Positions 34,198 to 43,407 are shown, counted from the first letter of the stretch. The stretch is DNA of 64,000 nucleotides from an uncultured Stenotrophomonas sp. (GCF_945952405.1 NZ_CAMFIA010000018.1:1-64000), one strand, 5' to 3'. Program-made: numbers and translations. The notes: a model not told the origin generated them from the sequence alone.

Positions 34198-34263
34198 AAA
34201 AAGGGGACGGAGGGGATTAAGTCGTTTATGCATATACGACTTAATCCCCTCCGTCCCCTTTTT
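34198..34263. terminator. 66-bp near-perfect palindrome, bidirectional terminator
   Basis: Arms of 28 bp (34198-34225 and 34236-34263, beginning AAAAAGGGGACGGAGGGGAT) are perfectly complementary. The ten-base centre TTATGCATAT is itself a palindrome apart from one T-T mismatch. A and T runs flank the stem on both strands, so it can end transcription from the GH3 gene and from the LysR gene, whose stop codon abuts it. I believe the same motif recurs in other xanthomonad genomes, but that is from memory. Confidence 0.85.
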
Positions 34264-35160
34264 TCAGGTGGCGAACCAGGTGTGCAGGAAGTCGATCAGC
34301 TGGCGCACCTTGGGGGACGGTTGGGTGCTGTGCGGATAGACCGCGTAGACGCTCTGCTGCGGGAAGCGGTGCTGGCGCAGGACCGGCCGCAGCCGGTCCT
34401 GGGCGAGGTCATCCTCGATCAGCCAGCGCGGCAGCACGGTGACGCCGGCACCGGCTACGGCGAAGGCGCGCAGGCTGCTGGCGCCGTCCACGCGCACCAC
34501 CGCATTGCCGGGATTGGTGGCGAACAGGGCCTCGCTGCCGTCGGCGGCGATGACCGGTACATCGGCCAGGCGCGGATAACCGAGACGGGGCAGGGTACCG
34601 ACCTGCACCGGATCATCGGCGGCGTCGGCGGACGCCAGGCGCGCCAGCAGCGCCGGTGCAGCGACCGCGCACAACGGGTGCCGCTCCAGCTCGCTGGCAT
34701 GCAGCTGCGAATCCGGCAGGCGTCCCAGCCGGATCGCCAGGTCGAAGCGTTCGGGAATCAGGTCGGCCGGTGCCGGAGAGGTCGACAGGTGCAGCTGCAG
34801 GGCCGGATGCCGCGCCCGGAAGGCTTCCAGTGCCGCAATCAGGCGCAGCTGCGCGTATTCCGGCGTGGTGGTCAGGCGTAGTAAGCCCTGCAGCTGATGC
34901 TGGTCGCGGCGCGCCGCATCGATCGCTGCCTGCGCTGCGTCCAGGGCCTGCACGCAGTGCTGCAGGAACTGCTCGCCGGCCTCGGTCAGGGCCAGGTGGC
35001 GCGTACTGCGCAGCAGCAGGGTCACGCCCAGCTCCTGCTCCAGCCGTTTCAGGTTGAAGCTGACCACGGCGCGGCTCAGGCCAAGGCGGTCGGCGGCTGC
35101 AGTCAGGCTGCCCGCCTCGACCACGGCGCGGAAGATATCGAAGCGATCCAGGCTGACCAC
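34264..35160 (-). CDS. LysR family transcriptional regulator
   Basis: The 298-residue protein has the LysR helix-turn-helix (residues 5-60, FDIFRAVVEAGSLTAAADRLGLS) and an effector domain (about 90-290). Its start is GTG at 35160, 10 bp from a palindromic operator; no ATG in frame is better. It is divergent from an MFS transporter gene, which it most likely controls. Its stop codon touches the 66-bp palindrome. Confidence 0.88.
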   Translation of the reverse strand: MVSLDRFDIFRAVVEAGSLTAAADRLGLSRAVVSFNLKRLEQELGVTLLLRSTRHLALTEAGEQFLQHCVQALDAAQAAIDAARRDQHQLQGLLRLTTTPEYAQLRLIAALEAFRARHPALQLHLSTSPAPADLIPERFDLAIRLGRLPDSQLHASELERHPLCAVAAPALLARLASADAADDPVQVGTLPRLGYPRLADVPVIAADGSEALFATNPGNAVVRVDGASSLRAFAVAGAGVTVLPRWLIEDDLAQDRLRPVLRQHRFPQQSVYAVYPHSTQPSPKVRQLIDFLHTWFAT

Positions 35161-35170
35161 GGCGATCCAT

Positions 35171-35189
35171 TGTCAAAACAGGTTTGACA
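35171..35189. promoter_or_regulatory. LysR-type operator overlapping two divergent -35 boxes
   Basis: TGTCAAA-ACAGG-TTTGACA is a perfect inverted repeat with a T-N11-A core. Each arm is a consensus -35: TTGACA reads leftward at 35171-35176 toward the LysR gene and rightward at 35184-35189 toward the MFS gene. A bound dimer would therefore cover both promoters. Confidence 0.65.
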
Positions 35190-35265
35190 GTGTTGCAGCT
35201 GACGTCGTGTTTTTCCAACAAGGCCGCACCGGCATGCTGGCCGCTTCCCTGCTGGAGTGCCGCCG

Positions 35266-36624
35266 ATGCCGTCCCCCCGCCTGCGCCATGAGGCGATCTT
35301 CCTGCTGGTGTTCGCCCTGGACCTGGTCAACATGTTCATCGCCACGGTGGCCTATCCGGCGCTGGCGGCCGAGCTGCACGCCGATGTCGGCACCCTGGCC
35401 TGGGTCGGAACCGCCTACATGCTGGGCCTGAGCGTGGTGATTCCGCTGGCGCCGTGGCTGGCCGCGCGCTGTGGTGAGCGCCGCCTGCTGCTGCTGGCGT
35501 TGCTGCTGTTCGCGGCCTCTGCGGCGCTGGCCGGGGCGGCGCCGGGCATCGGCTGGCTGCTGGGCTGGCGGCTGCTGCAGGGGTTGGCCGGTGGCTTGCT
35601 CATTCCGGTGGCACAGGCCGCCGCATACCGGCACTGCACGCCCGACCAGCGCGGCGCGCTGACCCGGCGCATCCTGCTGGTGGCCCTGCTGGTGCCGGCA
35701 TTGGCGCCCGCACTGGGCGGAGTGCTGGTGCAGTGGTTGTCCTGGCGCGGCGTACTCTGGGCCAGCCTGCCGTTGGCGCTGGTGGCGATCGGCCTGGTGC
35801 TGGCGTGGATGCCGGGGGACGGCGCACGCCGTGCACCGCGGCTGCACGCCTATGCGTTGTCCACCGCGATGGCGGCACTGGCCACGCTGCTGCTGGCGCT
35901 GACCTGGCTGGGCGAACCCGGCCACCGCAATGCAGGTGCGGCCCTGCTGTTGCTTGCCGCAGGCCTGGCGCTGGCACACCTTCGCCATGCGCGGCGGCAG
36001 CCGCAACCGCTGTTGCGCTGGTCATTGCTGTCGTATCGCGGACTGCGCCTGGCCATGCTGGTCTATCTGGCGGTACCGGGCGTGTTCATCGGCAGCCAGC
36101 TGGCCAGCACCCTGCAGCTGCACCAGGCCGGCTACAGCGCGGCGCGCATCGGTGCGCTGATGCTGCCGTGGGCACTGGCCTCCGCGCTGGCGATCACGGC
36201 CAGCCGCCGCCTGCTGGCCCGCTTCGGCCCGGCCACGGTGCTGCGTAGCGGGATGCTGCTGCAGGCCAGTGGCCTGCTGTTGATGGCGATGCTGCCCCAG
36301 CCGGTGTTCACGTTGGCGGCGCTGCTGTTCGCACTGATGGGGGCCGGTGGCAGCCTGTGCAGCAGCACCGCGCAGACCCTGGCGTTCCACGGCGTCGAGA
36401 GCGAGGTGCTGGGCGACGCCAGCGCGCTCTGGAACCTCAATCGCCAGCTCAGTTTCTGCCTGGGCACCGCCGCCATCGCGCTGCTGCTGGCCCTGGCCAT
36501 GCAGTGGCTGCCGGCACGTGCGACCGGCGTGGCACTGGGCCTGGCCGCTGTGCTTACCCTGTTGCCGATGACGCTGCTGCGCCAGCCACACATGCTCACC
36601 CTTTCACGACCGGAGAACACCTGA
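35266..36624 (+). CDS. MFS transporter, DHA2-like
   Basis: The 452-residue protein has 13-14 hydrophobic segments and the major facilitator loops WLAARCGERRLLLLA (motif A-like, between helices 2 and 3) and GWRLLQGLAGGLLIPVAQA (motif C region near helix 5). It is probably a drug or metabolite exporter; the substrate is unknown. GGAG lies 8 bp before ATG 35266, so this start is preferred to GTG 35257. It is divergent from a LysR gene and overlaps the next gene at TGATG. Confidence 0.85.
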   Translation: MPSPRLRHEAIFLLVFALDLVNMFIATVAYPALAAELHADVGTLAWVGTAYMLGLSVVIPLAPWLAARCGERRLLLLALLLFAASAALAGAAPGIGWLLGWRLLQGLAGGLLIPVAQAAAYRHCTPDQRGALTRRILLVALLVPALAPALGGVLVQWLSWRGVLWASLPLALVAIGLVLAWMPGDGARRAPRLHAYALSTAMAALATLLLALTWLGEPGHRNAGAALLLLAAGLALAHLRHARRQPQPLLRWSLLSYRGLRLAMLVYLAVPGVFIGSQLASTLQLHQAGYSAARIGALMLPWALASALAITASRRLLARFGPATVLRSGMLLQASGLLLMAMLPQPVFTLAALLFALMGAGGSLCSSTAQTLAFHGVESEVLGDASALWNLNRQLSFCLGTAAIALLLALAMQWLPARATGVALGLAAVLTLLPMTLLRQPHMLTLSRPENT

Positions 36625-37010
36625 TGGACACCACCGCAGAACATGAAATCCACCACCTGCACGAACGGCTGCAGGCCTGGTTCCGCGCCGAGGTCGGCGC
36701 CGATGCACTGGATGATCTGATGGCGCATTTCTGCGCGGATTTCAGCATGGTCGGTATCGCCGGGCGCCGCCTGCAGCGCGAGGCGGTGCGGGCGTTGTTC
36801 GCGGGCGCACATGGCGCCCGGAAGGGGCTGCAGATCACGCTCGAGGACATGCAGGCGGTGGCGGCGCCGTTGCCGCTGGCGGTGCTGCGCTATCGCGAGG
36901 GCCAGGCCGTTGGCGCAGGGGCAACCGTGTGGCGGGAAGCATTGGCCGTGCTGCGCCAGGAACAGGGCCGCTGGCGTTGGCTGGCGCTGCATGAAGTGGC
37001 GGCAACCTGA
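36624..37010 (+). CDS. NTF2-like (SnoaL/DUF4440-type) protein
   Basis: The 128-residue protein shows the pattern of a small cone-shaped NTF2 fold: an amino-terminal helix (EIHHLHERLQAWFRAEVG), FCADFSMVGIAGRRLQREAVRALFAG, and beta-strands ending RWRWLALHEVAAT. Members bind or convert small molecules; the role here is unknown. Its ATG overlaps the stop of the MFS gene by one base (TGATG), so the two are translationally coupled. Confidence 0.8.
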   Translation: MDTTAEHEIHHLHERLQAWFRAEVGADALDDLMAHFCADFSMVGIAGRRLQREAVRALFAGAHGARKGLQITLEDMQAVAAPLPLAVLRYREGQAVGAGATVWREALAVLRQEQGRWRWLALHEVAAT

Positions 37011-37013
37011 TCG

Positions 37014-37038
37014 GTAGTGCCGGCCGCTGGCCGGCAAC
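37014..37038 (+). repeat. GTAG palindromic repeat, monomer (TGCCGGCC subtype)
   Basis: GTAGTGCCGGCCGCTGGCCG occurs 3 bp after the NTF2-like gene, in nearly the same form as at 16741. It can fold as a short hairpin after the transcript. Confidence 0.8.
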
Positions 37039-37194
37039 CGTGCCGCGCGCCCGAGGGGGGATTCGCTTGCCAGCCGGCGGCCGCACATGTGCCATCAGTC
37101 CTGCCCGCATCCGCCGCAGAATGCAAAGCCCGCCCACACTTCACGGCACAGGGCAGGAGTAGGCTTGAGGCTTTCCTGCCGGGAGGGGTTGTCC

Positions 37195-39105
37195 ATGCGT
37201 GTGCGTGCCGTTGCAGTAGCCATCGCCCTTTGCCTGTCCAGCAGCGTGCTGGCGGCCGATACACCGCCGATGACCCCGGACATCAGCGGCAAGCCCTTCG
37301 TCGCGCCGGATGTCGGCCGCGACTACGACAAGCGCGTGGTGATGGTGCCGATGCGTGATGGCACCCGCCTGTACACGGTGATCGTGGTGCCCAAGGGCGC
37401 CCGCAACGCGCCGATCCTGCTGACCCGCACCCCCTACGATGCCGCCGGCCGTGCCAGCCGCAGTGATTCGCCGCGCATGCGCGACCTGCTGCCACAGGGC
37501 GACGAGGTGTTCGTCGATGGCGGTTATATCCGCGTGTTCCAGGACATCCGCGGCAAGTACGGTTCCGAGGGCGATTACGTGATGACCCGGCCGCTGCGCG
37601 GGCCATTGAACACGACCCCGGTCGACCACGCCACCGACGCGTGGGACACCATCGACTGGCTGGTCAAGAACGTGCCGGAAAGCAACGGCAAGGTCGGCAT
37701 GCTCGGCTCGTCGTATGAAGGCTTCACTGTGGTGATGGCGCTGACCGATCCGCATCCGGCGCTGAAGGTGGCTGCACCGCAGAGCCCGATGGTCGATGGC
37801 TGGATGGGCGACGACTGGCTCAACTATGGTGCGTTCCGCCAGGTCAACTTCAACTACTTCGCGATGCAGACCGAGAAGCGCGGCAAGGGCACGCCGCTGC
37901 CCAGCCTCGGCTACGACGACTACAGCACCTTCCTGCGCATCGGTTCGGCCGGTGACTACGCGCGTTTCACCGGTGTGGACCAGCTGACCTGGTGGAAGAA
38001 GCTGGTCGAGCACCCGGCCTATGACGGTTTCTGGCAGGGCCAGGCGCTGGACGCGGTGATGGCGAAAACACCGTTGAAGGTACCCACCATGTGGCTGCAG
38101 GGCCTGTGGGACCAGGAAGACATGTGGGGGGCCAACCACGCCTACCAGGCGATGGAAGGACGCGATGCCGGCAACAACCGCAACTACCTGGTGATGGGTC
38201 CCTGGCGGCACAGCCAGGTGAACTACAGCGGCAGCGAGCTGGGCGCACTGAAGTTCGACGGTGATACCGCGCTGCAGTTCCGCCGCGATGTACTCAAGCC
38301 GTTCTTCGACCAGTACCTGGTGGATGGCGCAGCGAAGGCCGATACGCCGCCGGTACTGATCTACAACACCGGCGAGAACCACTGGGATCGCCTGAAGGGC
38401 TGGCCGCGCAGCTGTGACAAGGGCTGCACTGCAAGCAGCAAGCCGCTGTACCTGCGCGCCGGCGGCAAGCTGGCGTTCCAGGCGCCGGCGGCAGGCGAGG
38501 GGGATTTCGAGGAATACGTGTCCGACCCGGCCAAGCCGGTGCCGTTCGTGCCGCGCCCGGTCCGCTTCGGTGACCGTGACATGTGGACGACGTGGCTGGT
38601 CAAGGACCAGCGTTTCGTCGATGGCCGGCCGGACGTGCTGACCTTCATCACCGAACCGCTGGCTGCACCGCTGCGCATTGGCGGCGCACCGGTGGTGCAC
38701 CTGCAGGCTTCGACCAGCGGCACCGACAGTGACTGGGTGGTGAAGCTGATCGATGTATACCCGGACCAGGAGGCATCGACGCCGGAGATGGGCGGCTACG
38801 AGTTGCCGGTCTCGCTGGCGATCTTCCGCGGCCGTTACCGCGAGAGCTTCAGCGAGCCGAAGGCCCTGGCCGCCAACCAGGTGCTGCCCTACCGCTTCGA
38901 CCTGCCCAATGCCAACCACACCTTCCAGAAGGGGCACCGGGTGATGGTGCAGGTGCAGTCCAGCCTGTTCCCGCTGTACGACCGCAACCCGCAGACCTAC
39001 GTGCCGAACATCTACCTGGCCAGGCCGGGCGATTACCGGAAGGCCACGCAGCGGGTCTGGCACAGCGCGGCGCAGGCCAGCTACATCGATCTGCCGGTCT
39101 ATTGA
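37195..39105 (+). CDS. aehA: alpha-amino acid ester hydrolase, exported (CocE/NonD family)
   Basis: The 636-residue protein has a signal peptide (RVRAVAVAIALCLSSSVLA). It matches the X. citri alpha-amino acid ester hydrolase closely from memory, for instance PMTPDISGKPFVAPDV, VFQDIRGKYGSEGDYVMTRP and NYLVMGPWRHSQVNY. The catalytic triad is Ser173 in GSSYEG, Asp306 in GLWDQEDMWG and His339 in WRHSQ. The acid cluster that holds the free amino group of the substrate (GWMGDDW, E308, D309) is present. The enzyme hydrolyses or transfers acyl groups of alpha-amino acid esters and of beta-lactams such as cephalexin and ampicillin, so it may be periplasmic and may affect these drugs. GGGAGGGG precedes ATG 37195. 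Confidence 0.92.
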   Translation: MRVRAVAVAIALCLSSSVLAADTPPMTPDISGKPFVAPDVGRDYDKRVVMVPMRDGTRLYTVIVVPKGARNAPILLTRTPYDAAGRASRSDSPRMRDLLPQGDEVFVDGGYIRVFQDIRGKYGSEGDYVMTRPLRGPLNTTPVDHATDAWDTIDWLVKNVPESNGKVGMLGSSYEGFTVVMALTDPHPALKVAAPQSPMVDGWMGDDWLNYGAFRQVNFNYFAMQTEKRGKGTPLPSLGYDDYSTFLRIGSAGDYARFTGVDQLTWWKKLVEHPAYDGFWQGQALDAVMAKTPLKVPTMWLQGLWDQEDMWGANHAYQAMEGRDAGNNRNYLVMGPWRHSQVNYSGSELGALKFDGDTALQFRRDVLKPFFDQYLVDGAAKADTPPVLIYNTGENHWDRLKGWPRSCDKGCTASSKPLYLRAGGKLAFQAPAAGEGDFEEYVSDPAKPVPFVPRPVRFGDRDMWTTWLVKDQRFVDGRPDVLTFITEPLAAPLRIGGAPVVHLQASTSGTDSDWVVKLIDVYPDQEASTPEMGGYELPVSLAIFRGRYRESFSEPKALAANQVLPYRFDLPNANHTFQKGHRVMVQVQSSLFPLYDRNPQTYVPNIYLARPGDYRKATQRVWHSAAQASYIDLPVY

Positions 39106-39206
39106 GGCAGGGTGCGTTGCGGTCCGCAGCATCGGCGGACCGCTGCCGCATTGCATCGATCGCCGTCATCGCATAGCGTGCAGCGCTGTTCTGGAGGATG
39201 TGCGCG

Positions 39207-41081
39207 ATGACAAGGATGTGGCTCGGCTGCGTGATGCTGGCGGCGGAATCGGCAATGGCCGCTACGGGCAGTTTCGCACCCCGGCTGGAGGGGTTCGAAC
39301 GCAGCGCGCTGATCGGCGTGGACGGTCGGTTGCGGGTGGCTCCGGGCCAGGTGGACCTGTATCCGCTGGGTGAGAATCGCTGGTACAGCACCGATTGGTT
39401 CAGGCGCGCAGCTGGTGGCCAGGTGCCGCCCTCGCGCTGGTACGACGATGACGGGCGCCTGCTGCATCAGTCGAATGGCCGCATCCGCTATGGTGATCGC
39501 CTGCAGGGCAGCCAGACGCTGTGGCATGTCGAGATGGGGGAGGCGCAGGGCCGCTACCTGGGCGCCGGCCTGGCCGATGCCCAGGGCAACGTGCATTTCG
39601 CGCCCATGCCCGAGCCTGGCCAGTGGAGCCTGCTGCCACCCGATCGGATCGTCTGGCAGGGACACGATCGCAGCACCCGGATCTTCGACCTGCACGGTCG
39701 CCAGGTGCTCAGCGTGACTGCACCCGAGATATGGGTTGGCGGGCCGTTCGCAGGCCGCCGCGCCTATGTGGTCTGTGCGGATGCCGAGGCGGCAGCCTGC
39801 CGCATCCAGGATGAAACGGGCTCGGTCCTGCTGAGCGGTCATTTCGATGATGCGCGGCCTGCGGGTGACAACGGCTGGTGGTTGCGCCAGCACGACACCT
39901 GGATGCGTGCCGATGCGGCGGGCCTGCGTGTCGGTCCGGCGCTGTACCAGGGGGCGGCGCTTTGGCCGCACTATCGTGCCGGCGCACGATTCGACGACCA
40001 CCGTTCTGTTCCGCTGGAGGTGCAGCGGTATGCCAATGGCCTCGACAGCGATACGCCCGAGCGTGGATGGCTGCTGGAGGACGGGCGCTTCGTGGCGTTG
40101 CCGAAGCAGGTGAGGGGCACGATCGTGGACTATTGCCCGGGGCGCTGGCTGCTGCGCGGCGAGAATGGGGATGATGTCATCGTGGATGCGCAGGCGCGCG
40201 TGATCGGCAGTGCGCACTCGTTCGGCCTCAACACCCATCCGGTGTTTCCCTGGCGGCTGCGTATTGCCGACGGTGATCTGGGTGCCGCCATTCTCGACTG
40301 CGATGGCAAGGTGCTGTTCGAACGCGCGGAGGTGACCGGCTATGAGGCAGTGGACACCGGCGTGATGGCGACCCTGGCCGGCGAGGCCGGTCCGCGGTTA
40401 TGGCTGGATGCGGATCTGAAGCCGCACCTGATGCCGCAGGGACTGCGGCTGCGGGAGCAGCACATCGCACCGCCGCTGCTGGTGCTGGAGGATGCCGAGG
40501 GACGCTCGCACCTTTACAACACCACCCTGGGCAGGGTGGTGGCGCCGGCGTTCGGATCGGTGGAGGTACTGGCCGCCGGCCACCTGATCTTCCTGCGCGA
40601 TGGCCGCTACGGGATGATGCTGGCCGACGGCCGTGAAGTACTGCCACCGCTCCATGCCGAGATCCTTCCATTGTCCGCTGATCGCGTCTGGACGCGGCAG
40701 AGTGTCGGCCATGATGAAGCGTGGCAGACCCGGATCACGCTGTATGACGGCGACGCGAGCGTGCTTGCGCAGCGCACGTTCGCGTCGGCCGGGATCAGCC
40801 GCATCCCCGGAGCGGAAACCGGTGATCATGCGTCCGGCAGCGTCGAGCTGCGTTTCGAGCACGACGAAGCCGACGGCCAGTCCTATGGGGTTCAGCAGTG
40901 GCTGGATCGCGACGGCCAGGTACGGGCCAGCGCGGTGCACTGCAGGCCGCAGGAGGGCACGCGCGGGGATGGCAAGGGCGTGCTGCTGGGATCGGGCTGG
41001 CGCGTGGACAGTGATCCGCAGCATCCCTGCCGGTTGCCTGCAGGCGTCATGCAGGCGCTGCAGGGACGCGGCATGCGCTAG
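39207..41081 (+). CDS. large exported protein of unknown function
   Basis: The 624-residue protein starts with a weak signal peptide (TRMWLGCVMLAAESAMA). Its body is rich in Trp, Asp and Gly with repeated short beta motifs such as RWYDDDGRLLHQS, GLADAQGNVHF, IFDLHGRQVL and MLADGREVLPPL, about 45-60 residues apart, like WG/beta-propeller repeat proteins. No catalytic motif is seen. ATG 39207 has GGAGG nine bases before; ATG 39198 is too near that site. It lies 100 bp after the ester hydrolase gene on the same strand. I do not recognise a family. Confidence 0.8.
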   Translation: MTRMWLGCVMLAAESAMAATGSFAPRLEGFERSALIGVDGRLRVAPGQVDLYPLGENRWYSTDWFRRAAGGQVPPSRWYDDDGRLLHQSNGRIRYGDRLQGSQTLWHVEMGEAQGRYLGAGLADAQGNVHFAPMPEPGQWSLLPPDRIVWQGHDRSTRIFDLHGRQVLSVTAPEIWVGGPFAGRRAYVVCADAEAAACRIQDETGSVLLSGHFDDARPAGDNGWWLRQHDTWMRADAAGLRVGPALYQGAALWPHYRAGARFDDHRSVPLEVQRYANGLDSDTPERGWLLEDGRFVALPKQVRGTIVDYCPGRWLLRGENGDDVIVDAQARVIGSAHSFGLNTHPVFPWRLRIADGDLGAAILDCDGKVLFERAEVTGYEAVDTGVMATLAGEAGPRLWLDADLKPHLMPQGLRLREQHIAPPLLVLEDAEGRSHLYNTTLGRVVAPAFGSVEVLAAGHLIFLRDGRYGMMLADGREVLPPLHAEILPLSADRVWTRQSVGHDEAWQTRITLYDGDASVLAQRTFASAGISRIPGAETGDHASGSVELRFEHDEADGQSYGVQQWLDRDGQVRASAVHCRPQEGTRGDGKGVLLGSGWRVDSDPQHPCRLPAGVMQALQGRGMR

Positions 41082-41130
41082 TGCGTTGCGCCGCGTCGGG
41101 CGCGCCGCGCCCGGCGCGGCGGCATGCCGC

Positions 41131-42084
41131 TCAACCGACCTTCGACGGACCGGTACGCCAGCGGCTGGGAACCAGGCCGAAGCGCTTGCGGAAGGCGGCC
41201 GCGAAGTTGCTGGGGTGGCGGTAGCCACTGGCGGCCGCGGCCTGCTCGACGGTCCAGCCGTCTTCGCGCAGGCCCTGCTCGGCATGGCGCATGCGCTGTT
41301 CGTGCAGGTAGTCGAACACCGAACACCCATACTGCTGGGCAAAATGCCGGCGCAGTGAGCTCGGACTCATGCAGGCCAGCTGCGCCAGCTCGACCAGGCT
41401 GTGGGCATGGCTGGGTTCATCGTGGAGATAGGCGCGCACGCGCTCCAGGCGCTCACGCTGGCCCGCGCGCAATGTGCGCACCTGGTCGGTCTGCAGGTCC
41501 TCGGCCTGCAGGCCGACGGCCAGCAGCTGCAGCGCGACGCCTTCGCGCCACAACGCATCGATACCGTCCTGCCAGGGGTTTTCGAACAGCTGGCCAAGCA
41601 CCGGCAGCAAGGTGTGCGGGATCGCCCAGTGGCGGCATTCCAGGTGCGCATTGAGCGCGCGCTCCAGCTGCGGCAGCTGGAACAGGTCCGGGTCGATCTG
41701 GCCCGGAACCATCACGCTCACCCCGCGCATGCGGGTCTCGCCCGGATGCGCACCGGTCATCTCGATCTGCTCGCGATGGTGCGCGGTCATCGCGGTGCCG
41801 GCGCGCAGGGTGAAGCCGCCACGCCGGGGGATGCGTACATCCACCTGGCCCTGCAGCATCACGCGGATGGCCAGGCCGGGATTCTGCTGCGCGGTGGCGA
41901 CATACGGGAATCGATTGTGGACGTCAGACGCGATCAGGCTCATGCCGCCGCGCAGGAACTGTTCGTTGACCTCGCCGTGGCCGGCCCACTGGTCGTCGCG
42001 CAGGTGTTCCGGATCGGCGCGGTAGTCAAAGCCATGACGGTGGCCGAAGCGGCGGTAGTCAGCAAAAGTGAAGTATCGGGACAT
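41131..42084 (-). CDS. PchR-like AraC family regulator
   Basis: The 317-residue protein has an amino-terminal sensor region and, at about 220-317, an AraC DNA-binding region with LAQLACMSPSSLRRHFAQQYGCSVFDYLHEQRM, the pattern of the PchR/AlcR/YbtA subgroup that answers to siderophores or other iron signals. No siderophore genes adjoin it, so its target and signal are unknown. It faces away from a 446-bp gap. Confidence 0.83.
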   Translation of the reverse strand: MSRYFTFADYRRFGHRHGFDYRADPEHLRDDQWAGHGEVNEQFLRGGMSLIASDVHNRFPYVATAQQNPGLAIRVMLQGQVDVRIPRRGGFTLRAGTAMTAHHREQIEMTGAHPGETRMRGVSVMVPGQIDPDLFQLPQLERALNAHLECRHWAIPHTLLPVLGQLFENPWQDGIDALWREGVALQLLAVGLQAEDLQTDQVRTLRAGQRERLERVRAYLHDEPSHAHSLVELAQLACMSPSSLRRHFAQQYGCSVFDYLHEQRMRHAEQGLREDGWTVEQAAAASGYRHPSNFAAAFRKRFGLVPSRWRTGPSKVG

Positions 42085-42252
42085 TGCTCGGCACGTACGC
42101 AGGAGGTGGACACTGGCGGCACCTCGCCCATGTGCTCTGCAATGCAGATGCAGCTCCGATCGTTACCTGTGCAGACCCGCTGCGATGCGGTGGCGACGGC
42201 ACTCTGGATGGCTGGGGAAACGCCAGATTGGAATGTTTGTGTCGAAGAAACT

Positions 42253-42264
42253 GGAAACGTTTCC
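42253..42264. promoter_or_regulatory. palindrome in the 446-bp gap 42085-42530
   Basis: GGAAACGTTTCC is a perfect 12-bp palindrome with the central CG of LacI/GalR-type operators. The gap also holds CAACT-TG-AGTTG (42395-42406). The first part (42085-42250) is the probable promoter region of the AraC gene and the last part of the SDR gene. No gene is seen in it. Confidence 0.4.
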
Positions 42265-42530
42265 CATTGTCGCCCTGATTCACCCGCATTTGATTCCAGG
42301 ATGGTCAAAACAATTGGTCATTACGGCCAAATTGAATTTGCAGCCGAACATACGCCGGCGTTTTGCCCGCATATCCGTACGCAATTCCATACATCAACTT
42401 GAGTTGAGGTTTTATCAGTAGAACGATCAATGGCAGCAGCGCTGTCGGCCCGGTCGTCACGGCAGAAGGCGTAGCGTGACCGGTTGGCGGCGAAATGCCG
42501 CATGGCTCCCCCCACTGATGGAGAACGTAG

Positions 42531-43289
42531 ATGATTGATTACCAGCTCACTGGCAAGACCGCGATCGTGACCGGCGGCGTATCCGGCATCGGCCTGGCGG
42601 TGGCACAGACCCTGGCCGCATCCGGCGCCCGCATTTCGGTATGGGACCTGAAGCAGGACGCGGTGGATGCCACGGTGGCGCAGCTGCGTGGCAATGGCGC
42701 GCAGGCGATCGGCATCGCGCTGGACGTCACCGACGAGGCGGCGGTGGACAGGGCAGTGCAGCGCACGGTCAAGGAACTGCAAGGCGTGCACGTGGCGGTC
42801 AACAATGCCGGTATCAGCGGACCTGCGGCCAGCAGCGGTGATTATCCGATCGATGGCTGGCAACGCGTGATCGACGTCAACCTGACCAGCGTGTTCCTGT
42901 GCCAGCGCGCGCAGATCCAGGCGATGCGTGCGGCAGGGACTGGTGGCAGCATCATCAACATGGCCTCGATCCTGGGCCAGGTGGGGTACGCCGGCTCCAC
43001 CGCGTATGTGGCGGCCAAGCATGGCGTGGTCGGGTTGACCCAGACCGCGGCCTGGGAGCATGCCGCCGACGGGATCCGGGTCAATGCAGTGGGCCCGGGC
43101 TTCATCAGCACCCCGTTGCTGGAAAAGATGGAGCCGAAGGTGCGCGCGACGCTGGAAGCCCGCCACGCGTTGAAGCGACTGGGCACCGCCACCGAAGTGG
43201 CGGCCTTGGTGGCCTGGCTGGCCAGCGACGATGCCTCGTTCGCGACCGGCACGTACTACGCCATTGATGGCGGCTACCTGGCACAGTGA
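42531..43289 (+). CDS. short-chain dehydrogenase/reductase
   Basis: The 252-residue classical SDR has the cofactor motif TGGVSGIG (residues 14-21), NNAG at 91-94, and the catalytic set Ser146, Tyr159 and Lys163 in AYVAAKHG. Asp39 after the second strand (SVWDLK) favours NAD over NADP. It is related to sugar and cyclitol dehydrogenases of the FabG group, but the substrate is not known. Its end leads to the MgtC-like gene 146 bp on. Confidence 0.9.
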   Translation: MIDYQLTGKTAIVTGGVSGIGLAVAQTLAASGARISVWDLKQDAVDATVAQLRGNGAQAIGIALDVTDEAAVDRAVQRTVKELQGVHVAVNNAGISGPAASSGDYPIDGWQRVIDVNLTSVFLCQRAQIQAMRAAGTGGSIINMASILGQVGYAGSTAYVAAKHGVVGLTQTAAWEHAADGIRVNAVGPGFISTPLLEKMEPKVRATLEARHALKRLGTATEVAALVAWLASDDASFATGTYYAIDGGYLAQ

Positions 43290-43407
43290 TGGCCTGGCGC
43301 TGGCAGCGCGGGGCGATGACCCTTGCGATCGCGCCCAGTGCCGGTGATGCCGTGGGGTGAACGCGGTGTGGCCCCGCCTTCACCTGCGTGCCACGGCCGC
43401 CGGGCAA

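Noticed and set aside
31354..34233. 959-residue open frame opposite the GH3 gene
   Set aside because: His/Arg/Gln-rich shadow of a gene with a recognisable active site on the other strand.
41131..42084. Siderophore locus around the PchR-like regulator
   Set aside because: No biosynthesis or receptor gene adjoins it.
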